DNA from: Sandaracinus sp. | Lineage (GTDB): Bacteria; Myxococcota_A; Polyangia; Polyangiales; Houyiibacteriaceae | Assembly: GCA_002699025.1 (NCBI GenBank) | Contig: PABA01000050.1 | Span: forward strand, 1 to 64,000 | Direction of reading: 5' to 3' | Length of the DNA: 64,000 nt | In this document: one piece after another, positions 55,019 to 63,236 of the stretch | Layout of the letters: every line of letters starts with the position of its first letter | How positions within the stretch are numbered: position 1 is the first letter of the stretch | The notes under the pieces: generated by a model | The model's database searches: none | The model's input: the letters and a program-made list of their open reading frames with translations, nothing else | Told to the model about the DNA's origin: nothing | Made by a program: the position numbers and the translations under genes

Positions 55019-55050
55019 CGCGCCCGCGGGGCCGAAGCCGCGCGGGCGCG
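55019..55050. terminator. Hairpin between convergent genes
   Basis: CGCGCCCGCG (55019-55028) and CGCGGGCGCG (55041-55050) form a perfect 10-bp stem with a 12-nt loop, placed between the stops at 55004 (plus) and 55074 (minus). There is no T tract on either side, so it may act as a bidirectional hairpin of moderate strength. Confidence 0.4.
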
Positions 55051-55073
55051 TCACGGGGTCGCTTCGTGAGCAC

Positions 55074-56054
55074 TCAGAGCAGGTCGGCGACCGCCTCGGC
55101 CTCGTCCGAGAGCTCCTTGGCCGTCGCGTCCATCTTCGCGCGGCTGAACTCGTCGATCTCGAGGCCCTGCACGACGCTCCACTTGCCGCCCTCGCAGGTG
55201 ACGGGGAAGCCGTAGATGATGCCCTCGGGCACGCCGTAGCTGCCGTCGCTGCAGACCGCCATCGAGGCCCAGTCGCCCTCGGCCGTGCCGAGCCACCAGT
55301 CGTGGACGTGGTCGATGGCCGCGTTCGCCGCCGACGCCGCCGACGACTTGCCGCGCGCCTCGATGATCGCCTTGCCGCGCTGCTGCACGGTCGGGATGAA
55401 GGTCTCCTCGATCCACTTCTGGTCGTCGACGTGCGCCGCGACGGTCTTGCCGTCGACCTCGGCGTGGAAGACGTCCGGGTACTGGGTCGCCGAGTGGTTG
55501 CCCCAGATGGTCATCTTCTTCACCTCGGTGACCGGCTTGCCGAGCTTCTTCGCGATCTGCGACATGGCCCGGTTCTGGTCGAGGCGGACGAGGGCCGAGA
55601 AGCACTCCTTCGGGAGGTCCGGCGCGTTCTTCATCGCGATGTAGCAGTTGGTGTTCGCCGGGTTTCCGACGACGCAGACCTTCACGTCACGCGCCGCGTG
55701 ATCGTTCAGGGCCTTGCCCTGGCCGGTGAAGATCGGGCCGTTCTCGCGGAGCAGGTCCTTGCGGAGCATGCCCGGGCCGCGCGGCTTCGCGCCGACGAGG
55801 ATGGCGACGTTGGTGTCCTTGAAGGCGACGTTCGGATCGTCGGAGTCCTCGACGCCCGCGAGGAGCGGGAAGGCGCAGTCGTCGAGCTCCATGATGACGC
55901 CCTCGACGGCCTTCATGGCCGGCGGGATGTCGAGGAGCTGGAGGATGACCGGCTGATCCTTGCCGAGCATGTCGCCGGCGGCGATGCGGAAGAGGAGGCT
56001 GTAGCCGATCTGACCGGCGGCGCCGGTGACCGCGACGCGGACGGGCTGCTTCAT
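55074..56054 (-). CDS. mdh: Malate dehydrogenase
   Basis: A 326-aa NAD-dependent malate dehydrogenase of the cytosolic-type (MalDH group 2) branch, interconverting malate and oxaloacetate. The nucleotide-binding loop is [17 protein letters not shown]. Substrate- and cofactor-side motifs [40 protein letters not shown] and the catalytic His in [12 protein letters not shown] are intact. An AAGGAG site lies before ATG 56054. It follows cutA on the same strand across a 222-bp gap containing a small hairpin (GCCCGGC/GCCGGGC, 56075-56093). Confidence 0.97.
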   Translation of the reverse strand: MKQPVRVAVTGAAGQIGYSLLFRIAAGDMLGKDQPVILQLLDIPPAMKAVEGVIMELDDCAFPLLAGVEDSDDPNVAFKDTNVAILVGAKPRGPGMLRKDLLRENGPIFTGQGKALNDHAARDVKVCVVGNPANTNCYIAMKNAPDLPKECFSALVRLDQNRAMSQIAKKLGKPVTEVKKMTIWGNHSATQYPDVFHAEVDGKTVAAHVDDQKWIEETFIPTVQQRGKAIIEARGKSSAASAANAAIDHVHDWWLGTAEGDWASMAVCSDGSYGVPEGIIYGFPVTCEGGKWSVVQGLEIDEFSRAKMDATAKELSDEAEAVADLL

Positions 56055-56276
56055 GGGGTGGGGCTCCTTGCTGGGCCCGGCGAAGGGCCGGGCGGAGAGG
56101 TTCGTGAGCCCGCCGCGCGCGACGCGAAGCGGGCGCCCGGACGGGGGCCCGGGCAGGTTCGCGCGGACCCTACACGATCTCCCCCGGGCGCGCCCGTGAG
56201 CCCACGCGCACCTCCCCCGGCGTCCGCCGCGCGGCGCCCCGACCTCGTCGCCGTCGCGCCGCCGGCTCGCCCGGAG

Positions 56277-56603
56277 TCAGTCGCCGAGCTCGTCGCGCAT
56301 CCACGCGAGGTAGGCCTCGGCCCCGCCGCCGATGGGCAGCGCGAGGACCTCGGGCACGTCGTAGGGGTGCGCCTCGAGGAGGTGGTCCCGGAGCGCGTCG
56401 AAGCGCGCCGCGTCGCTCTTGATCAGCAGCTGCACCTCCGCGTCGTCCTCGACCTTCCCCTCCCAGCGGTAGAAGGAGCGCAGCCCGGGCACGAGGTTCA
56501 CGCAGGCCGCGAGGCGCGCTTCGATCAGGCCGCGGGCGAGGCGGGCGCCAGTGGCCTCGTCCGGCGCGGTGCAGAGCACGAGGAGCGGTTCGAAGCTCGT
56601 CAT
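56277..56603 (-). CDS. cutA: CutA1-like divalent cation tolerance protein
   Basis: A 108-aa protein of the trimeric, ferredoxin-like CutA1 family. The family core is visible as TAPDEATGARLARGLIEARLAACVNLVPGLRSFYRWEGKV, split here as LIEARLAACVNLVPG and SFYRWEGKVEDDAEV, followed by HPYDVPEVLALPI. CutA1 has been linked to copper tolerance, but its molecular job is not settled. ATG 56603 gives a normal length; it is divergent from the small exported protein gene by 42 bp. Confidence 0.93.
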   Translation of the reverse strand: MTSFEPLLVLCTAPDEATGARLARGLIEARLAACVNLVPGLRSFYRWEGKVEDDAEVQLLIKSDAARFDALRDHLLEAHPYDVPEVLALPIGGGAEAYLAWMRDELGD

Positions 56604-56645
56604 GGCGCGAGCATGCCAGACTGCCTCCCACGGAGGCCGAGACCG

Positions 56646-57125
56646 ATGAAGACGACCCCCTCGACGCGCCGCGTCGCCCCCCTCGCCGTCGCCCTCTGCG
56701 CCGGCGCGCTCCTCCACGGCGCCCTCTCCGATGGAGACGCGGCCGCCCAGACCCGCGACGAGCAGGCCGTGCTCGGGCCGGGCGCCTACGTCTTCCAGAC
56801 GCGCATCACCCAGGCGAGCTGCGGCGACGCGGACCGCACCGGCTACGTGAACACCTACCACGCCTCCGTCGAGGGCATCCCGGGCGCCGGCGACATGGTC
56901 ATGCGCGTCATCGACTCGAGCTACTGGCCGCGCTGGACCCTCGGCGTGCGCGCGGACGGCCAGGTCACGGCCGACGCGACCTCGGAGCGCGTGCGCGGCG
57001 CGAACCACTTCGAGGTGCGCCGGAGCGGCAGCCGCTACACGGGCACCGGCACGCGCCGCTACCGGAGCGGGAGCCGGACCTGCAGCGTGACCTACGACGC
57101 GCTGCTCCGGCGCATCGACCTCTGA
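56646..57125 (+). CDS. Small exported protein of unknown function
   Basis: A 159-aa protein with a signal peptide (VAPLAVALCAGALLHGAL) cleaved near AAAQT (about residue 35). The mature part of about 125 residues is beta-rich with two cysteines (SCGDADRTGYV and TCSVTYDALL) that could pair. No family is recognised. A ribosome-binding site (GGAGG) stands nine bases before the ATG. Confidence 0.7.
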   Translation: MKTTPSTRRVAPLAVALCAGALLHGALSDGDAAAQTRDEQAVLGPGAYVFQTRITQASCGDADRTGYVNTYHASVEGIPGAGDMVMRVIDSSYWPRWTLGVRADGQVTADATSERVRGANHFEVRRSGSRYTGTGTRRYRSGSRTCSVTYDALLRRIDL

Positions 57126-57167
57126 GGACCCCGGGCGCGGAGCCGCGCGGGCCACGCGGGCCGCGCG

Positions 57168-59879
57168 TCAGAAGTACTGCTCGAAGGCGAGGATCGTCGT
57201 CACCGGGCTGAGCGTGCGCCGCGCCTCGGCGGTCCGCACGAGCGGCACCGCGAGGTCGAGGGCCAGCACCCCCGGCTGCACCCCGCCGTACTCGAAGTGC
57301 ACGCGGAGGCCCCCGCCGACCTCGGCCCCCGGCGCCACGTCGCGCCCGTCGTCCGCGTCGAAGACGGCCCCCCCACCGGCGAAGAGCGCGAGCTGGATCT
57401 CGCGGATCCACGCGAGGTGCACGACGTTGACGTTCAGGTCGGCGAAGGCCGTCGGCGTGAAGCGCGCCTCCACGACGCCGTAGACGCGCCCACGCCCGAC
57501 GACCTCGGCGTTCTGGTAACCGCGCAGGAGAAAGCGCCCCCCGAGACCCGGCCGCTCGCTCGCCAGCGGCTGGCCGAGGGCGACGCTCGCGCCGCCGACG
57601 AAGACCAGCGCCGTGCGCAGCCCGACGGGCACGGTGACGTTCCCCCTCAGCGCCGGCGAGAGGGTCCAGCTCCGGCTCCCGTCGTCGCGGAAGACCAGCC
57701 CGGCGCGCACCGAGCCCACGAGCGACGAGCCCTCGCGCGGGTCCAGGAAGTAGCGGAGCGTGCTGTAGCCGCCGACGAAGACCAGGGCCGTGCGCCAGCC
57801 GCCGACCCCCTCGTCGGAGCCGGCGAAGCCGCTCCGCAGCCGGTCGAGCTCGAGGCCCGTGGAGAGGAAGCCGATGCGGTTGTTCGTGTCGCGCTTGCGC
57901 CCGACGCCCCGCACGTAGCGGAGCAGCCCGCCGGTCGAGCGGGGGCCCGTGTCGAGGCGGAGCGCGACGGTGTTCTCGAGGTCCCAGCGGCGCCGGAGGG
58001 CGAAGTCGAGCAGGCCGATGAAGGCGCCCTCGGTCGCGCCCACGGCGAAGTTGAAGCCCTGGAGGATCGGCGGGCGCCAGGGGAGCCGGAGCGAGTCGTC
58101 GCGGCGCGGGTGCCCGTCGGCGGCGCGCGGGCTCTGGACGAGGCGGCTCCGCGGGTCGACGTCGACGTCGCGCACGGCTCCGGCGGTCTCGAAGACGAGC
58201 TCGCCGACCTCGCCCTCCCCGTCCCAGGTCTCCGTGCGCGTCTCCCCCTCGCGGCTCGTCAGGCGCACCTCGACCGGCTCCACGCGCCGGTCGCCCACGC
58301 GGCGGACGCGCACCACGTGCCGCCAGCCGGCCTCGGTCTCGGTCGAGCGCACGTCCTCGAGCACGTAGTTCACGGCCGTCCCCGGGCTCGCCAGCCAGCC
58401 GTCGATGCGCGCCGCGATGGCCGGCGCCTCCGGGCCCCGGTCCGCGTCCAGGTCCGCGGCGATGGCGCGCGCCGGGCGGCGGGCGGCCACGAGCTCGCGG
58501 GAGAAGCGCTGGAAGGCCTCCTCCTCGAGCACGTCGCGGGCGCTCTCCACGAGGCGCCGGCCCCGGGCGGTGGGGGCGCGGGCCCGCTCCGGCGCGTCCC
58601 GGAAGAGGTCGGGCTCGGCGACGGCGCCGAAGTAGACGTCGACGAAGGCGACCTGGGGCGCGTAGAGGAGCTGGTCGATGGCCGGGTGGAAGCCCGCCCA
58701 GCCGATGAGGTCGCGCGCCGTCGTGAGGCGCCCCTGGCGGCGCACCTCGTCGAGATCCGTGAGCAGCACGGCGCGGAGATCCTCGGCCCAGTCCCGATCG
58801 GCCGGCGCCTCGAGGGCGTCCACGAGGGGCTCGAGGGCCCGCCGGAAGAGCGCGCGGCGGAGGGCCCGATCGTGGAAGGCCTGCACCTGCTCGATGGGGA
58901 AGACCTCGTAGAGCCGGTCCGAGACCAGCACGCGGCCGGGCGCCGTGGCGGCGAGCTCCGTGCGCGAGGGCACCAGCACGACGTCGAAGGTGAGCGGGCG
59001 CACCGGGACCTCGACGAGCCGGAGCGTCTCCACGACGTCCGCCGCCACCCGCGCGACCTCGCCGACGACGTCCACCCGGGCGATGTCGTGGAGCCGGAAG
59101 ATGCCCTCCGCGTCGGGCCCCGGCGGGCGATACAGAGGCGTCGGCGAGACCACGCGGAGCCCCCAACCGCCCGGGAGGTCGCGCTCCCGCACGTGCTGGT
59201 CGGGCGCGAGGACGATCGGCACGAAGCGACCGCGCCGCGTCCGCGCGATCCGGCCCTCCACCACGTCCTGGGCGGCGGACTCCCAGCCCTCCGGCACGCC
59301 GAGCCCGACCCGATGCGGCGCGTCGAAGCGCGTGGCGCCGTCCGCCCCCACGACGAGCGGATACCAGGGCCCGGTCAGCGTGAGCCGATCGCCGACGCGC
59401 CCGAGCCGCCCGAAGCGCTCCGGGAGCCGGTAGGCGAAGCGCACCTCGATCCGATGGCGCCCGTCCGGGAGCGGCACGCGGAGATCGGCGCCGCGCGTGT
59501 CCCGGCCCCGCGGCTCCCCGACCGGCTCGCGCTCCCAGGCGATGTCGAGCTGGCGCCCCCCGGCGCGCACCTCGACCTCGGGCGCGCTGGTGTCGATCTC
59601 GCGCGGGTAGATCCAGCGCGCGCGCTGCTCGTCGATGGCCTCGGGCGCCACCGCGAGCCGATCCGCATAGACCCAGAGGCGCAGCCCGTCGCCCCCCTCC
59701 ACGCGCACGTCGATCGTCGCGGTCCCGCGGAGCGCCCCGTCGGCGTCGAGCTCCGCCTCGACGGCGTAGGCGAGGGGCGCGTCGGCCCGGCTCGGGCGCG
59801 GGGTCGCGGCGAGCGCGGCGAGCGCCAGCAGGGCGACGCTCGGGAGGCCACGGCGCGGCCACGACGAGGAGGCGCTCAC
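57168..59879 (-). CDS. M1-peptidase-like domain fused to a surface-antigen (D15/BamA-type) outer-membrane barrel
   Basis: A 903-aa exported protein from a GTG start, with a signal peptide ending near SRADA. Residues about 34-210 resemble the N-terminal saddle domain of M1 aminopeptidases (YAVEAELDADGALRGTATID, TLTGPWYPLVV), followed by a helical region (210-520). No HExxH zinc motif exists anywhere; the expected helix reads VQAFHDRALRRAL, so peptidase activity is unlikely. From about 615 the sequence becomes a beta barrel of the bacterial surface antigen type (LENTVALRLDTGPRS, GLGGRFLLRGYQNAEVVGRG) ending in Phe. A folded periplasmic domain on a barrel suggests an envelope-assembly or export role. 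Confidence 0.75.
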   Translation of the reverse strand: MSASSSWPRRGLPSVALLALAALAATPRPSRADAPLAYAVEAELDADGALRGTATIDVRVEGGDGLRLWVYADRLAVAPEAIDEQRARWIYPREIDTSAPEVEVRAGGRQLDIAWEREPVGEPRGRDTRGADLRVPLPDGRHRIEVRFAYRLPERFGRLGRVGDRLTLTGPWYPLVVGADGATRFDAPHRVGLGVPEGWESAAQDVVEGRIARTRRGRFVPIVLAPDQHVRERDLPGGWGLRVVSPTPLYRPPGPDAEGIFRLHDIARVDVVGEVARVAADVVETLRLVEVPVRPLTFDVVLVPSRTELAATAPGRVLVSDRLYEVFPIEQVQAFHDRALRRALFRRALEPLVDALEAPADRDWAEDLRAVLLTDLDEVRRQGRLTTARDLIGWAGFHPAIDQLLYAPQVAFVDVYFGAVAEPDLFRDAPERARAPTARGRRLVESARDVLEEEAFQRFSRELVAARRPARAIAADLDADRGPEAPAIAARIDGWLASPGTAVNYVLEDVRSTETEAGWRHVVRVRRVGDRRVEPVEVRLTSREGETRTETWDGEGEVGELVFETAGAVRDVDVDPRSRLVQSPRAADGHPRRDDSLRLPWRPPILQGFNFAVGATEGAFIGLLDFALRRRWDLENTVALRLDTGPRSTGGLLRYVRGVGRKRDTNNRIGFLSTGLELDRLRSGFAGSDEGVGGWRTALVFVGGYSTLRYFLDPREGSSLVGSVRAGLVFRDDGSRSWTLSPALRGNVTVPVGLRTALVFVGGASVALGQPLASERPGLGGRFLLRGYQNAEVVGRGRVYGVVEARFTPTAFADLNVNVVHLAWIREIQLALFAGGGAVFDADDGRDVAPGAEVGGGLRVHFEYGGVQPGVLALDLAVPLVRTAEARRTLSPVTTILAFEQYF

Positions 59880-59983
59880 CCCCGCTGCTTAGCACGGGAG
59901 CGACCCGGCGACGGCCCGCGATCGGGCTGGCGGGGACGCGCACCCTTGTTAGACTGCTCCCGTGGCCGGACGCCCCACGCGCC

Positions 59984-60133
59984 ATGCCCGCGGTCGATCC
60001 CAGCAAGCTCTTGATCGTCTTCGCGCTCGCGTTGGGGGCCGGTTTCTCCGTGCGGCTCGCGCTCGCCGTCGCCCGTCGACGTGCGCGTGAGCGGACCGCG
60101 CGGATCTTGAAAGACCATCACGGCGAGGAGTGA
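59984..60133 (+). CDS. Small single-pass membrane protein, 49 aa
   Basis: A 49-codon frame from ATG 59984 to TGA 60131. It encodes a short polar start (MPAVDPSK), one hydrophobic helix (LLIVFALALGAGFSVRLALA) and a basic tail (RRRARERTARILKDHHGEE), a plausible N-out/C-in small membrane protein by the positive-inside rule. It is divergent from the M1-barrel gene. No ribosome-binding site is obvious and no homologue is known to me, so it could be fortuitous. Confidence 0.4.
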   Translation: MPAVDPSKLLIVFALALGAGFSVRLALAVARRRARERTARILKDHHGEE

Positions 60134-60633
60134 CGCGATCGTCGGCGCGAGCCGGTGGCTTCGCGGAGCGCGGATCACGGCCGCCAACCGGGCGCCGTGC
60201 GCGGGATCACCGCACGCTTCGGGCCTCCCTGGGACGCTGTCCCGCGGGTGAGAGCGGCACCAGAACATCCGAGGCGGCGCGCGCGTTCATGCGGCGTGGC
60301 CGCGTCGGCGGCGCAGGCTCGGTCCGGACGAGGGCGCGGTCCTGGAGATCATCGGGGAACCCCTCGGCGCGATGACGGTCGAGTCGATGGTCGAAGCGGT
60401 CGCTCTGGAGACGAAAAGCAGAAGCTCTCGCAGCAGAAAGCTCTCGAAGCAGAAAGCTCTCGAAGCAGAAGCTCTCGAAGCAGAAGCCCTCGAAGCAGAA
60501 GCTCTCGACGACGTGGATCTGGAAGAAGCAGCCCTCGACGATGGGGTTCAGGAAGAAGCAGCTCTCGACGTGATGCGCTCGACATGATGGTCCGCGAAAC
60601 GGCAGATCGGCAGGCACGACGAACGGAGGCGAT
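60134..60633. other. 500-bp region without an intact gene, with a 15/16-bp repeat array
   Basis: Six units of GAAGCTCTCGAAGCA type (15 bp, two of 16 bp) run from 60421 to 60512 in a segment richer in A and T than its surroundings. Short frames across the array on both strands encode pentapeptide runs such as EALEA or FCFES, an automatic result of a 15-bp period; neither has coding support. The rest of the region shows nothing recognisable until the ribosome-binding site GGAGG before 60634. Confidence 0.6.
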
Positions 60634-61443
60634 ATGGGACGACTCGTAGGCTACATGGCGAATCGATCCGACCGGCTCGCCGCGGCGCTCCAGCAGGAGC
60701 GGGCGGTCGTCGCCTCCGCGCCGACGAGCGAGCGGCCGACGGGCTGGGGGCTGGGCTTCTATCAGGGCGGCGAGGTGCTCCACAAAAAGCGCCCGCAGCT
60801 CCAGGGCGAGCTCGATTGGGGCCAGGTCGCCAAGGACGTCGTCTCCGACTGCGTCGTGATGCACCTGCGCCAGCCGACCGTCGGCGACTTCCGCACGCAG
60901 AACACGCACCCCTTCCGCATGCGCCGCTGGCTCTTCGCCCACTCGGGCACCATCGGGCGCTTCGAGGCCGTGGCCGAGCCCATGCGCGCCTCCCTGCCGG
61001 ACTTCCTCGCGCGCAACATCCGCGGCACGACCGACAGCGAGCTGCTCTTCCACGTGGTGCTCAGCTTCCTCCACGACGCCGGCCAGCTCGACGTGAGCGA
61101 CGTCGACCAGGCCGCCGTGCTCACGGCGCTCCGCTCGGCCGTCGCGCTCGTCGATCGGCTCTGCGCCGAGGTGCGGGGACCGGAGAGCACGTTGAACCTC
61201 GTGCTCACCAACGGGCGCAGCATGTTCGCGCTGCGGCGCGGCATCCCCATGGCGTACGTCGAGCGGCGCGGGCTGCACGACCCGACGGCCGAGGTCGCGC
61301 CCTCCCCGAGCGGCCCGGCGACGCTCCGCTACGTGATGGTCGTGGGCAACGGCGGCGAGTTCCCCGCCGATTGGAGCGTGATGGAGGACGGCGAGGTCGT
61401 GGTGGTGGACCGGGACCTGGTCGTTCATTCTCACCCCTTGTGA
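60634..61443 (+). CDS. Class II glutamine amidotransferase-like protein lacking the catalytic cysteine
   Basis: A 269-aa protein with the YafJ/EgtC-type Ntn amidotransferase fold. The family opens with MCRLLGY, where Cys2 is the nucleophile; here it is MGRLVGY with Gly2 (GGA codon). The start is fixed by GGAGG five bases upstream. The motif near residue 105 reads FAHSGTIG where FAHNGT is usual, so the oxyanion-hole Asn is also replaced. Fold-defining parts remain (GWGLGFYQGG, HLRQPTVGDFRTQNTHPF, GTTDSELLFH). Glutamine hydrolysis is therefore not expected; a binding or regulatory role is likely. A lipoprotein gene overlaps its stop (GTGA). Confidence 0.85.
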   Translation: MGRLVGYMANRSDRLAAALQQERAVVASAPTSERPTGWGLGFYQGGEVLHKKRPQLQGELDWGQVAKDVVSDCVVMHLRQPTVGDFRTQNTHPFRMRRWLFAHSGTIGRFEAVAEPMRASLPDFLARNIRGTTDSELLFHVVLSFLHDAGQLDVSDVDQAAVLTALRSAVALVDRLCAEVRGPESTLNLVLTNGRSMFALRRGIPMAYVERRGLHDPTAEVAPSPSGPATLRYVMVVGNGGEFPADWSVMEDGEVVVVDRDLVVHSHPL

Positions 61444-62063
61444 GGCTCCGCCGCATCCCGCTCCGCGCGACGCTCACCGCCCTGCTCGCCCTCGGCTGCG
61501 GCGGGGGCGGCGCCGCGTCCTCGTCCGGCCCGGCGGTCGTCGACGCGCCCCTCGCGCCGAGCACCGCCGCGGACCCCCCGAGCTACACGCCGCCGCCCGC
61601 CGCGACCGGCGAGCCCGGCGGCCCGGTCGGTCTCGCGACCTCGGGTGGGCACGAGCAGGCCGAGGTGATGGCCGTGCGCTTCCTCGAGGCGCTGCGGGAC
61701 GGCGACGAGCGTGGGCTCCGGCGCCTCCTCGACGAGCGCCTCGCGCGGGCGCAGCCGCGGCTGAGCTCGGCGCGCCAACCCCGCGACCACCTGATCGAAG
61801 TGATGCTCCGGCACCCACGCCGCGGCAACCTCGGCCCCGACACCCCGCTCGAGGAGCTCGTCCGCCTCGAGGGCGTCGAGGTGACGCCGCTCCGGGACGT
61901 GACCCGCCGCATCCCCGACGGCCTCGAGGCTACGGACCTCCACCTGACCATCCCGCTCACGGCCGCCGGGCGCCGCGTGCTCCGCTTCCTCCTCCCGGGC
62001 TGGGCGCACCAGGGCGCGCTGGTCATCCGCACCGGCGTCGCCCCGCGCATCGTCGGCCTCTGA
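61440..62063 (+). CDS. Predicted lipoprotein of unknown function
   Basis: A 207-aa protein from a GTG that overlaps the preceding stop (GTGA). Lipobox ALLALGC (about Cys20) is followed by a low-complexity Gly/Ser/Pro linker to residue 65. The rest (about 70-207) has a helix-strand pattern (AVRFLEALRDGDERGLRRLLDERLARAQ, split as FLEALRDGDERGL and RRLLDERLARAQ) like NTF2-type or DUF4440-type small domains, but no assignment is firm. Translational coupling to the cysteine-less amidotransferase suggests a shared process. Confidence 0.7.
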   Translation: MRLRRIPLRATLTALLALGCGGGGAASSSGPAVVDAPLAPSTAADPPSYTPPPAATGEPGGPVGLATSGGHEQAEVMAVRFLEALRDGDERGLRRLLDERLARAQPRLSSARQPRDHLIEVMLRHPRRGNLGPDTPLEELVRLEGVEVTPLRDVTRRIPDGLEATDLHLTIPLTAAGRRVLRFLLPGWAHQGALVIRTGVAPRIVGL

Positions 62064-62122
62064 CATCCTTCGCGCTGGCGGCTTTCTCGACGGGCCCCCG
62101 GCGCGACCGGCATGCTGGAGGC

Positions 62123-63058
62123 GTGACGGCGGCCCCCGAGCGCGAGGACGCGGCCGCGCTCCCCGAGCCGGCCCAGGCGGACCTGCGCGTCGACGCCTAC
62201 CTCGACCACCTGCGCGTGGAGCGTGGGCTCGCGCCGAACACCATCGAGGCCTACGCGAAGGATCTCGCGCGCTGGCTCGGCTGGCTCGAGGGCGAGGGCA
62301 AGCGCCTCGAGGACGCGGACGCGACAGCCGTCGCCGGCTTCCTCTACGCGCTCTCGCGCCACGGGCTCTCCGCGCGCTCGCAGGCCCGCACGCTGAGCGC
62401 GCTCCGCGGCCTGCACCGGCATCTGGTGCGCGAGCGGCACCTCCCGGACGACCCGACGGCGCTCGTCGACCGGCCGAAGCTCGGCAAGCGCCTCCCGGCC
62501 GTGCTCACGGAGGAGGAGGTGCTGCGCCTGCTCGCGGCGCCGGCCGGCTCGAAGCCGCGGTCGATCCGCGACCGCGCCATGCTCCACGTGATGTACGCGG
62601 CCGGCCTGCGCGTGTCCGAGCTGGTGGGCCTCGACCTGAACGACCTGAACCTCGAGGTCGGCTTCCTCGTCGCGCACGGCAAGGGCGACAAGCGCCGCAT
62701 CGTGCCCCTCGGGGCGCCCGCGCAGGCCGCGCTCCGCCGCTACCTCGCCGAGGTGCGCCCGGGCTGGGCCAAGCCCTCGAGCCGCGCCGTCTTCCTGACC
62801 GGCCGCGGCAAGGGGATGACGCGGCAGGGCTTCTGGAAGCTCGTGAAGAAGTACGCGGCGGCGGCCGGCATCACCAAGAACGTCTCGCCGCACAAGCTCC
62901 GGCACAGCTTCGCGACGCACCTCCTGAACGGCGGCGCCGATCTCCGGGCCGTGCAGAGCATGCTCGGCCACGCGGACATCGCGACGACGCAGGTTTACAC
63001 GCACGTGACCGGGGACCGGCTCCGCGACGTGCACGAGCGGCACCACCCGCGCGGCTGA
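62123..63058 (+). CDS. XerC/XerD-type tyrosine recombinase
   Basis: A 311-aa site-specific recombinase that would resolve chromosome dimers at a dif site. The N-terminal SAM-like DNA-binding domain (about residues 22-110) has LDHLRVERGLAPNTIEAYAKD. All catalytic residues are present: Arg163 (AGLRVSEL), Lys187 (GKGDKR), His257 and Arg260 (PHKLRHSFATHLLNGGADLR), His283 (LGHADI) and Tyr292 (VYTHV). XerC and XerD cannot be separated with confidence; LGH and end pattern lean to XerD. The GTG start follows CTGGAG. No phage context adjoins it. Confidence 0.92.
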   Translation: MTAAPEREDAAALPEPAQADLRVDAYLDHLRVERGLAPNTIEAYAKDLARWLGWLEGEGKRLEDADATAVAGFLYALSRHGLSARSQARTLSALRGLHRHLVRERHLPDDPTALVDRPKLGKRLPAVLTEEEVLRLLAAPAGSKPRSIRDRAMLHVMYAAGLRVSELVGLDLNDLNLEVGFLVAHGKGDKRRIVPLGAPAQAALRRYLAEVRPGWAKPSSRAVFLTGRGKGMTRQGFWKLVKKYAAAAGITKNVSPHKLRHSFATHLLNGGADLRAVQSMLGHADIATTQVYTHVTGDRLRDVHERHHPRG

Positions 63059-63236
63059 CGACCCGCCGGAGCGCTCGCGCGACGCGACCTCGGCGCCCCG
63101 CGGAACGGCGCTCCTCGCCCGACGGACCGGTCGCTGAAGGCGGAGCCGTCGCGCGGCGTCCGTCGTCTGCCGGACGCGGGGTCTCTCCCGCAAGACGTGA
63201 AGGTGCAGGGGCCGGGCCGGCGGCTACGCTGCGGCC

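Noticed and set aside
60207-60617. Minus-strand frame with FCFES pentapeptide runs and plus-strand frame with EALEA runs
   Set aside because: Both arise from the 15-bp repeat; two units of 16 bp break the period, and neither frame has a good start or coding-type composition outside the array.
62123-63058. Phage integrase for a prophage
   Set aside because: Length, motifs and lack of phage genes or attachment repeats nearby fit a chromosomal Xer recombinase better.
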